Origin: Vigna angularis | Lineage: Eukaryota; Streptophyta; Magnoliopsida; Fabales; Fabaceae | Length of the DNA stretch: 64,000 bases | Reading direction: 5' to 3' | Assembly (NCBI RefSeq): GCF_016808095.1 | Contig: NC_068980.1 | Location: 11,440,888-11,504,887 of the forward strand | Part shown: positions 12,351-23,251 of the stretch, one piece after another | Numbering within the stretch: the first letter of the stretch is position 1 | Layout: each line of letters begins with the position of its first letter | Position numbers and translations under genes: made by a program | The notes under the pieces: model-generated | Database searches by the model: none | What the model saw: the letters and a program-made list of their open reading frames with translations, nothing else | What the model was told of the DNA's origin: nothing

Positions 12351-13319
12351 AATGTTTAGTTAAAAGCATCGTGGAGATTTCCGAGGGCCAAAAGCCCTCG
12401 GTAAATTATTTCACTAATTCATTACCGAAGGCTATAAGGTCGTCCGTAAATGCCCGTCGGTAATTAGCGCATTTCCTATAGTGACACCAGTCTAGTCCAA
12501 ATCAATCTAGCCCATACCACTTCAACCACCTTCACAACAGTAGGATGATGGATGAACAAGAACAAGATCATTCTGATGATGACTATGTAGATTATTAGTT
12601 AATTTATTATTGAACATACTACTTCTATAACTAATCATGGTTTTACACTTGCTCATGTTTTACAAACACATAATTTCTAGGTCTAGATGAACATTTTTTA
12701 TTGGAAATACAAGTTCTTAAACTTGAACATGAACATATGTTGTGTAATTCAATATTGTCTATTGCATCACTAATTGGATGATTGTTGGTTGCATATTTAT
12801 CACAACTTTGATTGTGGTTTAAAAATATTATGCAGGTCTGTGTTTAAAAATATTATGTAGGTCTGTGGTTAAAAATATTATGCAAGTCTGATTGTGTAGT
12901 TGGATAATTAACATATACAAATTGAACTGTAAGTTGCCACGTCCTTTTCGACAACTTACCGATGACTTATCCTTCGACAATTACCGACAACTAATTCCTT
13001 CGATAATTACCGACGAACATTTCATTCAGTCATTACCAACGGACTCTTCATTCGATAATTACTGATGGCATATTTTTTCAGTAATTATCGACAGTCTTCT
13101 CTTTCGACAATTACCAAAGGCCAACATCTATCAATAATGATTACCGACATAGGTATTACCAACAAAATATTTGTCGATAATTCGTTGAAAAAAGTTTATT
13201 ATAGACGAAATATGACTATTTTTGACGGATTTTATCTGACGGTAAAACCTACTTTTTTTTTATAGTGTTGGTCATCATTTCAAAAGCGAAAATCACCTAA
13301 TATGCCTCTCTTTTATATT

Positions 13320-13322
<3 letters not shown>

Positions 13323-13386
<64 letters not shown>
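13323..13386. repeat. (AT)32 microsatellite
   Basis: A perfect AT dinucleotide run of 64 bases, starting about 55 bases after the right end of the first CACTA. Confidence 0.98.
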
Positions 13387-13389
<3 letters not shown>

Positions 13390-14389
13390 AAAGAAAACTA
13401 TTTTAATAAGGAATTAGTTATCTTTATTCTTTTACAATCAATTTTTATTTTCATTTTCTTCTTTTATTTTTATTTTCTTCTTTTATCTCTTTATGACTTC
13501 TCATCTACTTCCACTTCTTGCCTTTCCTTTTTCTTTAATTTTATTGTGAGAGTTTTGATAAATTTCATTCATTGAATCTTACGCTGCTTGTGTGCGCTAA
13601 TATTTTTATCATCATTCTTTATTAGTATGTTTTATTATTTTTATTCTATTGGTAGTAGATATGTGTTTCTTTTGTTGTTTTTGTGTTTTTGGTATTTTTT
13701 GATTTGTGAATTTTATGAGTTTTTTTACATTTATTTCGATGAGGACTGAAATTTTTGTTTGAATTGAATTGTAAATCTAGGTTAGGGTTTAGTCTTTTAA
13801 TTAATAATGAAGATGAAATTTCTAATACTATAAATAATAAACATGAGATGGAATTTAATAAGTAATTTTACACGAAGAAAAAATTCAAAAAATAAATTTT
13901 AAATAAAAAACTTCATTCTTAAATTAGTTTTAGGTTTCTCGTACCATTAGAAATCGTCCATAACGTACAGTAGTTATAACCAAACATGTTATACATAGAA
14001 ATATTTACTAGTAATTGTTTAACATAATAATAAAATTATTATTATTTTATTATTATATACTTATGCTTAAGTTAATAACCTAAACCTATTCAACAGTTCT
14101 AATTAATAGATATCTTATAGAGGAAGAGAATTAATATGAAAAAGACGAATATGTAGAGGTGATACTGTGCTGAAGCCCATTTCATTCGCAAGTGCCACCA
14201 CAATAAAACTACAAATTTATCGTTTATTCTAAGCCACATATGAACATGTATGTACATCTGATTTACGAGCAGAATTGTAATTTTCAGAAAATGAATGGCG
14301 TAGGAGAGAATGCTGGCATTGCTCCAACGGTAACTCGCCTGCAACTTCATCAAAACAAGATAAATAAACATATTATAACATACGGACCG
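13387..14389. other. Intergenic AT-rich sequence
   Basis: Begins with a pyrimidine-rich stretch (TTTTATTTTCTTC repeated near 13445-13490), then plain AT-rich sequence. The 90-codon minus-strand frame at 14099-14371 has no recognisable features. Nothing supported. Confidence 0.4.
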
Positions 14390-14720
14390 GACGGTCCAAG
14401 GAAAACCGGCCGGTAGGTTATCTGGTCATTAAGACCATGATCAAGGTAAACAGCAATTAGAACTATTGAACTAAAATTAGACCGTGATTAACTTTTCACT
14501 AATCTCAAACCCATGACAAAAACTATAAATACAGGTCAAAGGTAAGTAGTAGGTATGTTACATTTACTACGCATTTATTATTGTTCTATTGAATTGTCAA
14601 ACGGTTCACATATTAACATCGGAGGATCTTTGGCAGGTTCCCTCCCGAACGGAAGAGAAAGACAACGGAATTTGGAACGAGACCGGACGACAAGTAAATA
14701 AAATTGTAAAGGAGCCCAGT
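14390..14720 (+). repeat. LTR-like remnant with TATA box
   Basis: This segment has the look of the promoter and R/U5 part of a legume Gypsy-type LTR: a GC-richer start (GGACCGGACGGTCC), TATAAATA at 14524-14531, then GGTCAAAGGTAAGTAG, CATTTACTACGC and a GGATCTTTGGCAGGT word near 14620. A similar order of words (TATAAATA, then AGGTAAAGAGGTAAGTGA) occurs at 31565-31600. No partner LTR or internal coding region was found nearby, so it is a fragment or solo LTR with unmapped ends. Confidence 0.45.
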
Positions 14721-14799
14721 AACTCAACCCCACAACCGAAACACATACACATTCACCAACCGTTAATACTGACCCAACAAAATAAAAAATTTAAATAGG

Positions 14800-16354
14800 T
14801 ATACATCATTACATATTTTCAATCTTCATCTCATAATTTAGAAAGATGTCCACAAATTATGTGAATATTTAAATCCAATGAATTTTCAATTTTGAATAAA
14901 TAATGTGATTTAACTAATAATTTGACATAGTATATCAAAATATAAAATTTTAAACTACGATAATATATAATCAAAATGAATTTTTGTTTCTCAAGCAAAC
15001 ATACATGATGGTGAGCATGATTGGATTAGCTCTATCATTTATGATCTGACTTATTTTTTAGTGAGTTAATCTTTAATGTTAATTTTATATATTTTTTAAA
15101 TAAAACCCATGTACAATGAATTAAAATGTGTATTTACCTTTTTATGGATATGATATTTTCTCTCTACTATTTTACCGTTACCATTATTCAACCAGTTAAT
15201 AGTTTTTTTTTAAAATTTTCGTTTTGTATTTATTTACTTCTTTTATATTAGTGTTACCCTTTATTTCGTGTTTTTTTTTTTTTGCATCAGTGGTTACCTT
15301 TATTGTATTTTTGTGTGTTATTGAGAGTATTAAGATTAAATATCATGACTCAATTTTAAACTATGACTAAAAATGAAATATAAAAAGAAATTGTTCACCA
15401 AGTATACAAATCTTATATTATATAATTTTATATAATATAATAAATTACATATTGTTGTAGATTATATTCCAATTTGAGATGTTATTTAAGTAAAATACAA
15501 AACATTTGAACCAATCACACATTAACAATCAATTACAAATAACAAATTTGATCAAACAATCAATTGCATAGCATTTTAATTGGCTAAATTGTCAAAAATT
15601 TAATTTTAGTTTTTTATTCTGCAATTATAAACTATTATTTATATAGGTATATTAATTGTCATAACATCTTAAAAGTGTACCAATAATTATTTTTATTAAC
15701 TTTATGAAAAAATTTCAACCATGCATATGAGTATTTTTTTTTTCTTTTTTATTATTATATATTCATCTTTGGTCCGGTGCAACTTGGGGAAGGAAAGGGA
15801 GAAAACATTCCACTTCAAACTTTACGTAATAAAAGTGTGGTTAAGATAAGATTGGGAGTGTGCAATGGCAATGACCTAAACTCTAAAAGATAGAACCACC
15901 AATGGTGACATGAATGAACATTTATTGATTATACTTTAATTATTAATTCTTGATAAGGGCCACTAATCCATTAATGCCTCCACCAATGCCATTTATGAAC
16001 TTACAACCAATCTAATCTAACCCCACTACATAATATCAAACTATAATCACCCAAAAATTCTCTTCCAATAAAAACAATGAAAAGGGGAAAAAAAAGAAGG
16101 ATTTTTTTCTTAATTAAATTTTTTAAGTTTTATTTTCATGAATTTTCATTAGATATATTGCATATTATATATTAAAGTAAACCTTGAAATACGATGATCA
16201 ACATCACCAAAATTATTTATTTTAGTTTGTAAGTTTTCTCAAAAGCAAAAAAAAAAAAAATATATTTTATTCCAATTTTTTAAGCTTACTAAAAACTTTA
16301 TCTACACATGGAAAATTAACGTAAAAAGGTCAACAACAGAATTAGAATAAGCGG
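14800..16354. other. AT-rich intergenic DNA downstream of the 16-kb gene
   Basis: No coding region or recognisable repeat. Poly-T and AT-rich stretches dominate. 15780-16090 is slightly richer in GC but has no convincing frame. Confidence 0.4.
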
Positions 16355-16645
16355 TCATTGTAAATTCAAGCTTTTAAATTTACAGTACCCGTAATCGCTA
16401 CCCTCGCTGAAGTGACGGCGGTGAGACTTTGTAGTGGCGCTGTTCTCACTCTTTTTGATGTCTCCGGCAGACTCCGCCGTCGTGGCCCTTTCCCTGTGAG
16501 GCGGCGCGGTGTTCTCTGAAATTGATCCGAGGGTGGGTTTCCATTGGGGCTTGCGGCGGAGAGTCCGGGAAGGCGGAGGGACAACGGACTTGGTGGAGGC
16601 GGTAGGATCGGCTGCACCGCCGAAGCAAGAAACGAAGAACCACAT
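16355..16645 (-). CDS. Small plant protein of unknown function (96 aa)
   Basis: An isolated GC-richer open frame in AT-rich DNA, starting at ATG 16643-16645 and ending at 16355-16357. The protein begins MWFFVSCFGGAADPT, has a proline/arginine stretch (PPPSRTLRRKPQWKP) and then TLGSISEN, and ends SEGSDYGYCKFKSLNLQ. The W-K-P-x-L-x-x-I-S-E-like motif recalls, from memory, a family of roughly 100-residue plant proteins of unknown function that begin with a Cys-rich patch. Those usually end differently after the DYG motif, so the last dozen residues may be read-through of a lost or spliced 3' end; a possible GT donor lies near 16388. A TATA-like box lies about 140 bases upstream. No neighbour suggests a pathway. 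Existence as a gene is likely, function unknown. Confidence 0.6.
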   Translation of the reverse strand: MWFFVSCFGGAADPTASTKSVVPPPSRTLRRKPQWKPTLGSISENTAPPHRERATTAESAGDIKKSENSATTKSHRRHFSEGSDYGYCKFKSLNLQ

Positions 16646-16784
16646 TAAAGAAAAACAGAGAAAGAAAAAGAAGGTTTTGGTTTGGTTAAGGTAGAAGTGT
16701 GGATTAATTAGTATAGAATGGTTGCAGTTTTGGAAATTTAATGTTATGCCAGAAACTGTGTTGGTGTGGTGTATTCTGCTATCA

Positions 16785-16793
16785 CTTTATAAG
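16785..16793 (-). promoter_or_regulatory. TATA box for the 16355-16645 gene
   Basis: The minus strand reads CTTATAAAG, about 140 bases upstream of the ATG. That leaves roughly 110 bases of 5' untranslated region, a normal spacing for a plant gene. Confidence 0.5.
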
Positions 16794-16799
16794 AGACGC

Positions 16800-17690
16800 A
16801 GCCAAACCAACTCTAAGGTCCTTATCCATTGATGTGTATTCTGGTATCATTTTCTTAATCAAAATTTAATGTTGTTATGCCACAAAACGGATTTCTTTAA
16901 ATTTAAAATTTTATTTAACAATTAAATTTAAAATATTTAAGTAGTTACGTTTATAATTGAAATGTTGAAGTAATAAGATAGCACCACAAATGAAAGAATA
17001 AAAAATATAAAATAAATTAGTTTACTATAATAAAATTTAGATAAATTAGTAATTTCATCAATATGTTTATGTTTTTTATTCATTTTAGTTTTTATGTTTT
17101 TTTTAACATTTTTAAAAGACTTAATGTGGTCCTTTTATTTTTCTAACAAGAATTCAATGCGATTATTATTATTATTATTAAATTGATGTTAGGAAAGTAT
17201 CTTGTTAGCCTTTGAGATTAAAGAAAATTCAATAAATTTCATTAAACATTTAAGATTTTATTTATGTTCTTAAAATTAATCCTAGATATTGCTCTTGACG
17301 TAGGCCTCTCCAACCAGTAAACAAAACTAAAACAAATATTATTTTTTAATTGAAATCTTAAATAATTTCAGGAAATCATTGAAGTACAATATGATATTAA
17401 GATGTAACTTTAAAGATTAAATTGATCATTTAGTACAAAAACTATTTCAAAAAAAGTTATGAATATGATTTTAAATTGATGTAATTTTAAAGATTAAATT
17501 GATCGTTTAGTATAAAAATTATATCAAACAAGTTATGAACATATTTTAGATTCCATTTTAAAAATAAACTACTATTAAAATAAACATATCTTGAATATTA
17601 TAAGATGATTTAAGGGTTTATTACACTTTTTATAAAATTTTACAAATTTTTATTGTAAGTTTCTAATCCAATTTTTATGAATACTACAAT
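16800..17690. other. AT-rich intergenic DNA
   Basis: No gene seen. Around 17395-17540 a short direct repeat occurs: TGTAACTTTAAAGATTAAAT and its close copy about 70 bases on, each followed by TTGATC and a TTTAGTA word. Confidence 0.4.
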
Positions 17691-17699
17691 AAAATTAGG

Positions 17700-18900
17700 T
17701 ATGATCGACGATCAAGATTCTTAAAAACGTAAAAAATTTATCAATAATTAATTTTTTTCAACGGATTACGGACAAACTCAAATTTGTCGATAGAAATGCA
17801 GTTAGTAATATTTAGTGACGAAATTTTATATCTATCAATATTTATCAACAAATTTTTGCGTTAATAAATACAAAAAAATTGTTAGTAAATATAAGAAAAT
17901 TCGTCAGTATTTACCAACAGAAAAATCTGTTAATAAATATCGCAATCTGATTGATCTTCTTCTCTTTTTTTTTCTATTTTTTTAGTTTTTATCAATGTCC
18001 TCCTTTATTTCTAAGACAAAACAAATTCCAAAAACTCAACCTAGATACCCTAATTGCTTTAAAAACCCTAAAATTGGAAAAATCCTCAATCATAACCATC
18101 GCACCGTGCCTAAGCAACCACAAAATCATCACAGACCATAAGCCTCATCACCAACCACTACTGTCCACCAACCCTTATGAGCAACCTGCGAATAATGTAG
18201 AAACTAAAGCACACACAAATAAAAGTAATCAAACCCTCATATCACAAACCTCTTTTAGTTCGTTCATCACCACACCATTGACGAACCCAACCTACAAACA
18301 AAAAAATTAAAAACCAACCCTAAATCACAGAAACCCAAAATCAAACAAACAAAGAATGCAAAACCTTCGGATCGCATCTACATCAATAGCGAGAGGCCAT
18401 GAACTTCCAACCTCACTAGCGAGAGACATTCTCCTCTTGTCACATGTGGTGCTTCTATGTGCTTGACAAAAGAGATAATGGCGTGCAACACTACTCCAAG
18501 TGGTTCTCCTTCATTAAAGAGCCTTGTAACTGCGGTGGTCTGAGTTGAGATGAGAGAAGTCGGAAGATGGGAGCTGCCTCACGCGAGAGAAAAGAAAATA
18601 AAGACCTGTGTGAGAAAGAAAGAAATAAATAATATGGCTCGTGGAGAGAGAAAAAGGGATCAGAAAATTTATCGTTCTATTTACCAATGAAGTTATCAAT
18701 AAATTTTTTCCATAAATAATTACTGACAAATTTACAGAAAAATTTTGTTCATCGATAATTATTGATATATTTACCGATGAATTTATTGATAACAGATTTA
18801 TTGATAATTTTTTTTAAATATAATACATTCTTTAATAAAATCCATCAATAAAATTTGTTGATAATTTAAATTTATCATTGTTGGTATAATTCTATGGATA
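17700..18900. mobile_element. Probable non-autonomous DNA element with CACTA-like subterminal repeats
   Basis: Both ends (about 17720-17950 and 18660-18880) carry many short words of the type GTCGATAAATTT / TTTACCGATGAA in opposing orientation, resembling degenerate CACTA subterminal repeats. Between them lies gene-like, GC-richer sequence (17990-18560) with no long conserved frame. I could not find matched CACTA termini or a target duplication, so the boundaries are estimates. Confidence 0.4.
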
Positions 18901-20590
18901 ATTTTATAAATTTTTACAATGAAATTCTAACTTCTTAACAGTTTTTAACCCACAGTCACGTGTAATTTGATTTTGTAAAATGTATGTTTAATCATTTGTC
19001 AATTAAATTGTCATCTTCAACTGGTCTAAATAAATAAATAAACGAGGATTAAAAGTGTAGTTTGTAAAACATTAACTTTAATTGTCTTATCAAGCTCTTA
19101 CATAAGGTCAGATAAAATATATTAACTGAAAATAAAAAAAATGAATTAATACTAATTAAAAAACTATTATAAATTAAAAATACTCATTTTTCTTATGAAG
19201 TAGTTTTCTAAATAATCAACACTGTCGTTCTCACATTAGTTTGGTCTACGTAAGTTTTTTATGGTAAATATTTAATTTAGTCTCTAAAGATTATCTCATT
19301 GTCATAATAATATTTGAAATGAAGTAAAATTTTAAAAAATATTTTTTTATAATTTCAGTTATTTTAGTTCAATTTTTTATTTATTTCTGAACATATGTTA
19401 TTATTATTTAAGTTTCTAGAATAAGAATTAAAATGAAAAAAAAAGATTAATTCAACAACCTAAATTAAACTAAAAAAGAAAACAGATGTATGAATTTTTG
19501 TTGGTTTTAAATATTATCATAGCAATAGAATTTCAAGGATTAAAAAACACACACATACATAATATATATATATATATATATATATAATACTTTTTCCTCT
19601 GAATCTCGTTTTTTTATTCACGCGGCGCGCCTGCTGCTGCTAGTTTACGTATATATATGTTGATGTTTTCAAACCGTTAGTTTCTTGAATAAATTACATG
19701 GTAAATCTTCCAAATTTCACTTAAAGAATGTTTATTTGTATAATTCAATTACCTTTGAACTCGAAAAAGATTGACAATTAGCTAGAACCACTGGTGTTAT
19801 AGTGAAAGTAATTCCAAAAGAAAGAAAATTCGCCACATTAAAATGGTGATTAATTTCTTGCTAATTTATTTCCAAAAGGCCACTTAATAGACTCTCTTTT
19901 CTCTCAGATTCGATTCTGATTATGATATGAGGACTTGATTGCCTAGAGACATGCTACAATAAGTATCACTGAATTGACCTACGAACAAAACCTTTTCCAC
20001 CACAAATATCGAAGTACACATGTTGCTGCTCTTTGTCATCTAATCAATTTCTATCAAAGGGAAATTTTGTCCGATACAGATGTAAGGTTGAAGGGTGTGA
20101 GAAACGAAAACGCATAAAATTGCATGGTTTTGGGAGTGCCTGCACTACAACAAGTTATTGTCTAAAAAATGGTGACAAAGCAGTCGAAATGGAGATATGG
20201 AGTGTTTGGTTGTTGTCGTGACATAAATTTTCTGCAATTCCCTCAGCAATGGGGCTTTTCTCTCACACCATTGGTTCATTGCAGAATTCAAATTTGGTGA
20301 GGCTCTCTTCTCTTTTATCCATCTGTGCAACACTACTAAATGTTGCCTTCATTACTTGTCACCTTTCTCTTCATTTCCAACTATTCTCTAATCAACAGTC
20401 ATCGCTGCCACCTTATTCCCATATTTGGAACCTACAACATTTCCTACTGCTATATATATACTTAGTAAGCTTTTACTTTCGAATCTTACCCAACAATTTC
20501 TAAGTATTTTTCCCTTCCTTTCCAAATGTTATATTAGTTTTAAAAAATGTAGTTTCGGTTTAACTGGATTTTCAAAGTTCAAAAAACCTT
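18901..20590. other. Intergenic sequence with short AT repeat
   Basis: AT-rich. An (AT)n run lies at about 19562-19586, followed by a short GC-rich patch (CGCGGCGCGCC at 19621-19631). Frames at 20033-20503 are short and show no recognisable domain. Confidence 0.4.
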
Positions 20591-20591
20591 T

Positions 20592-20592
20592 A

Positions 20593-20633
<41 letters not shown>
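20592..20633. repeat. (ATT)n microsatellite
   Basis: About 14 uninterrupted ATT trinucleotides. Confidence 0.97.
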
Positions 20634-20635
<2 letters not shown>

Positions 20636-20639
20636 TTCT

Positions 20640-22020
20640 TATGATATTAGAAAATTTCTTTTAAAAAGTTAATTATATTTATTGATTTTATAAAAACTTT
20701 AAACAACATTTTAATTATTAATAGAAATTCTTATGTTGATGTTTGGAATAAACTTTTGCTAATACAATTGTTTAACATGGATATCTTTCTATAATCATGC
20801 ATTACTCGACACTGTTACATTATTTAGATCGGTCACGGTTGTTGTTAGTGGTTCTAATATTATTAGTGGATATTTTTAGAGAAATTTATTAGGATGAGAA
20901 TACATAGAAGTAAAAAACTAACGTCACTTTCAATTTAAAATCTAAAATTATGAAACATTGAGTTTATGAATTTTGTTTTTTATATGATGTTTAACTATGT
21001 TTCTATAAGATTTAGACTTATTTGAATTATTCTCAACATTTGGTTTAGTAGATGAAAAAAAAAGCATGAGAAGAAAAGGTTTCTAAATATATAGAATATA
21101 AAATATTGATTATATATCAATTTTAATTTTTTAAATCTAAATACTAATTAAATATATTTTTATATAAAATATTAAAATGATTGTAGAATTTCTTAAAAAC
21201 CAATTAAACTAAAAGATATTAAATAAATATTTTTATCCTTCATCTCAATATTTGAATTTAAAATTTTAGATTTTATTTTATTCTTTTGTAATGTTTCATT
21301 TTCTCCTTTCCCTTTTTCTCTTGAAATTCTTATCTTTTTCTTTCTTTCTTTTTATGACATCACACATTCATTCAATTTAACATTTTTCTATTGTATTTTT
21401 TCTTTTATTAACATGATTTTGTATATTGTGAATTTCATAGCAAAAATATTAATTTTTTATGAATGTTAGAATGTGGTTTTGTATCTACTTTCTATTGATA
21501 TCAAACTTCTCTAAAAAATATTCACCTTCTTTTTTATTTTGAGATTTCTTTTATATCTTTTTCAACTCCTCAATCATCAAATGAGCTTTAAATTCTTCTA
21601 TGTTATTTGCATGTTTAATAATACAATATTTGTTTTATAAAAAACACTGTAATTATCTGAAGTTGAACAACACTTAATAAATATTGATTAATTTTAGGAA
21701 CAAAGACGTAAAAAATTTAATTTGACACCTAAATGCATTTTAATTCTATAAAATTATCATATTTGTTAAGCTAGAAAAGTTCTTATATAAGTCATGTAAT
21801 TTGTATAACCATTGTTTATAAATTAATTTTTTTGTATTTTGTTGGTTGTAAAACATCATTTTTATTAGAAATAGTGTCTCTTCTTATTTGTCTTCTACAT
21901 TTAGGCTTAGAGCATACCAGGTTCATCCCTCTTTTGGGTCTACTTTGGCGGTGACGATGTCTGAGTGATCTTCTATCGAGAACTTCATTACCATGTGTAG
22001 AATGAGTACGAGAGAGTGTG
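20640..22020. other. AT-rich intergenic DNA
   Basis: No gene or repeat could be supported. Confidence 0.4.
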
Positions 22021-22023
22021 TAT

Positions 22024-22240
22024 GTAGGGGTGGGCAAACTGTCCTATAGTGTACTGTACTGTAAAAGTTTATAGTTAACTATAAATTAGTCTAGGAAAAC
22101 TGCACTGAACTAAAAAATAGTTAAGAGAGTAACTGAACTATTTTTTAGTTCACTTATAATGCAGTGCGGTTCAGTTAATTGTTTTTATAGTGCAGTATAC
22201 AGTTCACGGTCCAGCCAACTCTTTCAACACATCAAGAGTT
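22024..22240. repeat. hAT-like terminal sequence with internal hairpin
   Basis: Begins TAGGGGTGGGCAAACTG, which resembles plant hAT termini. It contains a perfect 16-bp inverted repeat, GAACTAAAAAATAGTT at 22107-22122 and its complement at 22136-22151. Related words (ACAGTTAACTGTACT) occur at 24930-24945, which may be the other side of the same element, but no opposite TTGCCCACCCCTA end was found. Confidence 0.4.
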
Positions 22241-23246
22241 TCCCTTCCTTTGAAGCTTAGTTCTTTCTACAATACTGAAGCCTGCTCCTCCAGTGTTTCA
22301 GCGTTGAGCTCTACTGAGTGTTGTTGCTAACAAAGATGAGGATACGTGAGATACTTAAAAATTTAACTCAACCAAATACTTAAAAAGGAAATTTAACGAA
22401 AAACCAGTATTAACAGATAAAGTAAGTATAATGCCAAGGACAAAGCGTAGATAGAAATCCCTTAGTGCTTTCGGTGTTCTCAAATCAAAATTAAAGTTTC
22501 AATTTAGTAATTGGCATAACATAGGTTTGGGTTAAAGATCAACACAGTTACTGAAGTATTTAAATTTTTTCCTTAAAACACCAATAGTTTCATTCCAATT
22601 TACCAATCAAGAAATCAATACAAAGATGGCATCTTTTATCTTTTTTCCTTAGATTTTAACAATATTATGCATAAATGACTTAAACTACAGTTCATGGGAT
22701 CCAATCCTCGTACAACACAGATATAAAAACAAGGAAGGAGAGAGGGATTTGAATAAAATTTGTTGTTTGCTTCAAAGGTTTAGAGGGAAGGGAAAATGAG
22801 GACCTCAAATACCTCCCCTCCAATTAAGAGTTCACTTATAAAAAAAGATGCTTTTATTTTTTTCCAGTTCCTCTCCTCACTTGAAACTAAACCATTAGTC
22901 CAAGGTTCTAAATTGGAACTACAGTCATGGTTTTGTCACAATCCAAGACCATACCGAAAACTAAATAAATAGAACAAATGCGGTCCCATTTATAACTAGA
23001 GACCCCAAAAAGCCTTGAAATTGTGGCACAATTGCAGCTACAAATCATTTTTGAAACCTTGAAAGAGTCTGTAGATCTTTTAATCCTTGAACAAGATTTT
23101 AAAAAAACAGTCCACAACCACAACTGTAGCTGCAATTTCCTGCAATACCAAGAACTCAACAAAAATAGACTCTGGGGACCACAATTTAGAACCTTAATCT
23201 TCAAAGAGTTCCTTAATCTTAACCCACGAGCCAAAGAAAACAAGGA
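22241..23246. other. Older repeat sequence hosting the solo LTR
   Basis: Continuous with 24325-24958 once the LTR is removed. No transposase or other conserved protein is visible. The 148-codon minus frame (22908-23354) extends into the LTR and is not believed. Confidence 0.4.
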
Positions 23247-23251
23247 GAAAC

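Larger units (their letters stand above)
8075..12483. mobile_element. Non-autonomous CACTA nested in the first CACTA, target duplication ACA
   Basis: The left end is CACTACTAAAAAGAAGG at 8075. The right end is ...CGCATTTCCTATAGTG at 12483, whose reverse complement is CACTATAGGAAATGCG. The three bases before (8072-8074) and after (12484-12486) are both ACA, the 3-bp duplication expected for CACTA. Subterminal repeats of the TTACCGACGGC type fill 8096-8285 and 12370-12470, the same family as the host element. No transposase is recognisable inside. The interior instead holds gene-like exons on the minus strand (8896-9061 and about 11995-12350). Confidence 0.93.
6459..12598 (+). pseudogene. CACTA second gene (Ptta/En/Spm plant transposase family), split by an inserted CACTA
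   Basis: Starts at ATG 6459 (MIEEVSSRCDKGKEIAKPSK), followed by a Pro/Thr/Ser-rich stretch. The family's conserved part then comes in pieces across exons and frame changes: FRDARNAEERLYWLSEH (about 7170-7220), FTKTHLWKGTSQFVDERARR (about 7485-7550, just after an intron), STRLSQVRSDHGSCSTANTR (about 7655-7715), and a coiled-coil-like TQQLEQCDQEYNELKDKFTN (about 7890-7950). At 8074 a 4.4-kb CACTA is inserted. The 3' end resumes at 12487 and the acidic C-terminus DHSDDDYVDY ends at the TAG 12596-12598. Frame disagreements around 7700-7990 show it was probably already decaying, or that exon joins differ from my reading. Its role in transposition is accessory or DNA-binding by family analogy. Confidence 0.75.
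3067..13267 (+). mobile_element. CACTA (En/Spm-type) transposon, left end unresolved
   Basis: The right terminus is clear: the element ends ...TTTTTATAGTG at 13267. The reverse complement begins CACTATAAAAAAAAAGTAGG, a CACTA terminal repeat. The last 330 bases (about 12935-13267) hold many copies of TTACCGACRR-type subterminal repeats in both orientations. Inside are the two genes typical of plant CACTA elements in the usual order, TNP2 (3067-6255) and the Ptta/En/Spm protein (6459-12598). The start given is only where recognisable coding begins; no left terminus was found. A second CACTA of the same family is inserted at 8075-12483. Both genes are broken, so this copy is not autonomous. Confidence 0.85.

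Noticed and set aside
17951..18310. 119-codon plus-strand frame
   Set aside because: Begins with low-complexity Phe-rich sequence and lies inside a probable non-autonomous element. No motif, and composition is that of AT/CA-rich non-coding DNA.
20143..20230. CACTACAACAAG as an element terminus
   Set aside because: No partner terminus, no target duplication, and the neighbouring frames are unremarkable.
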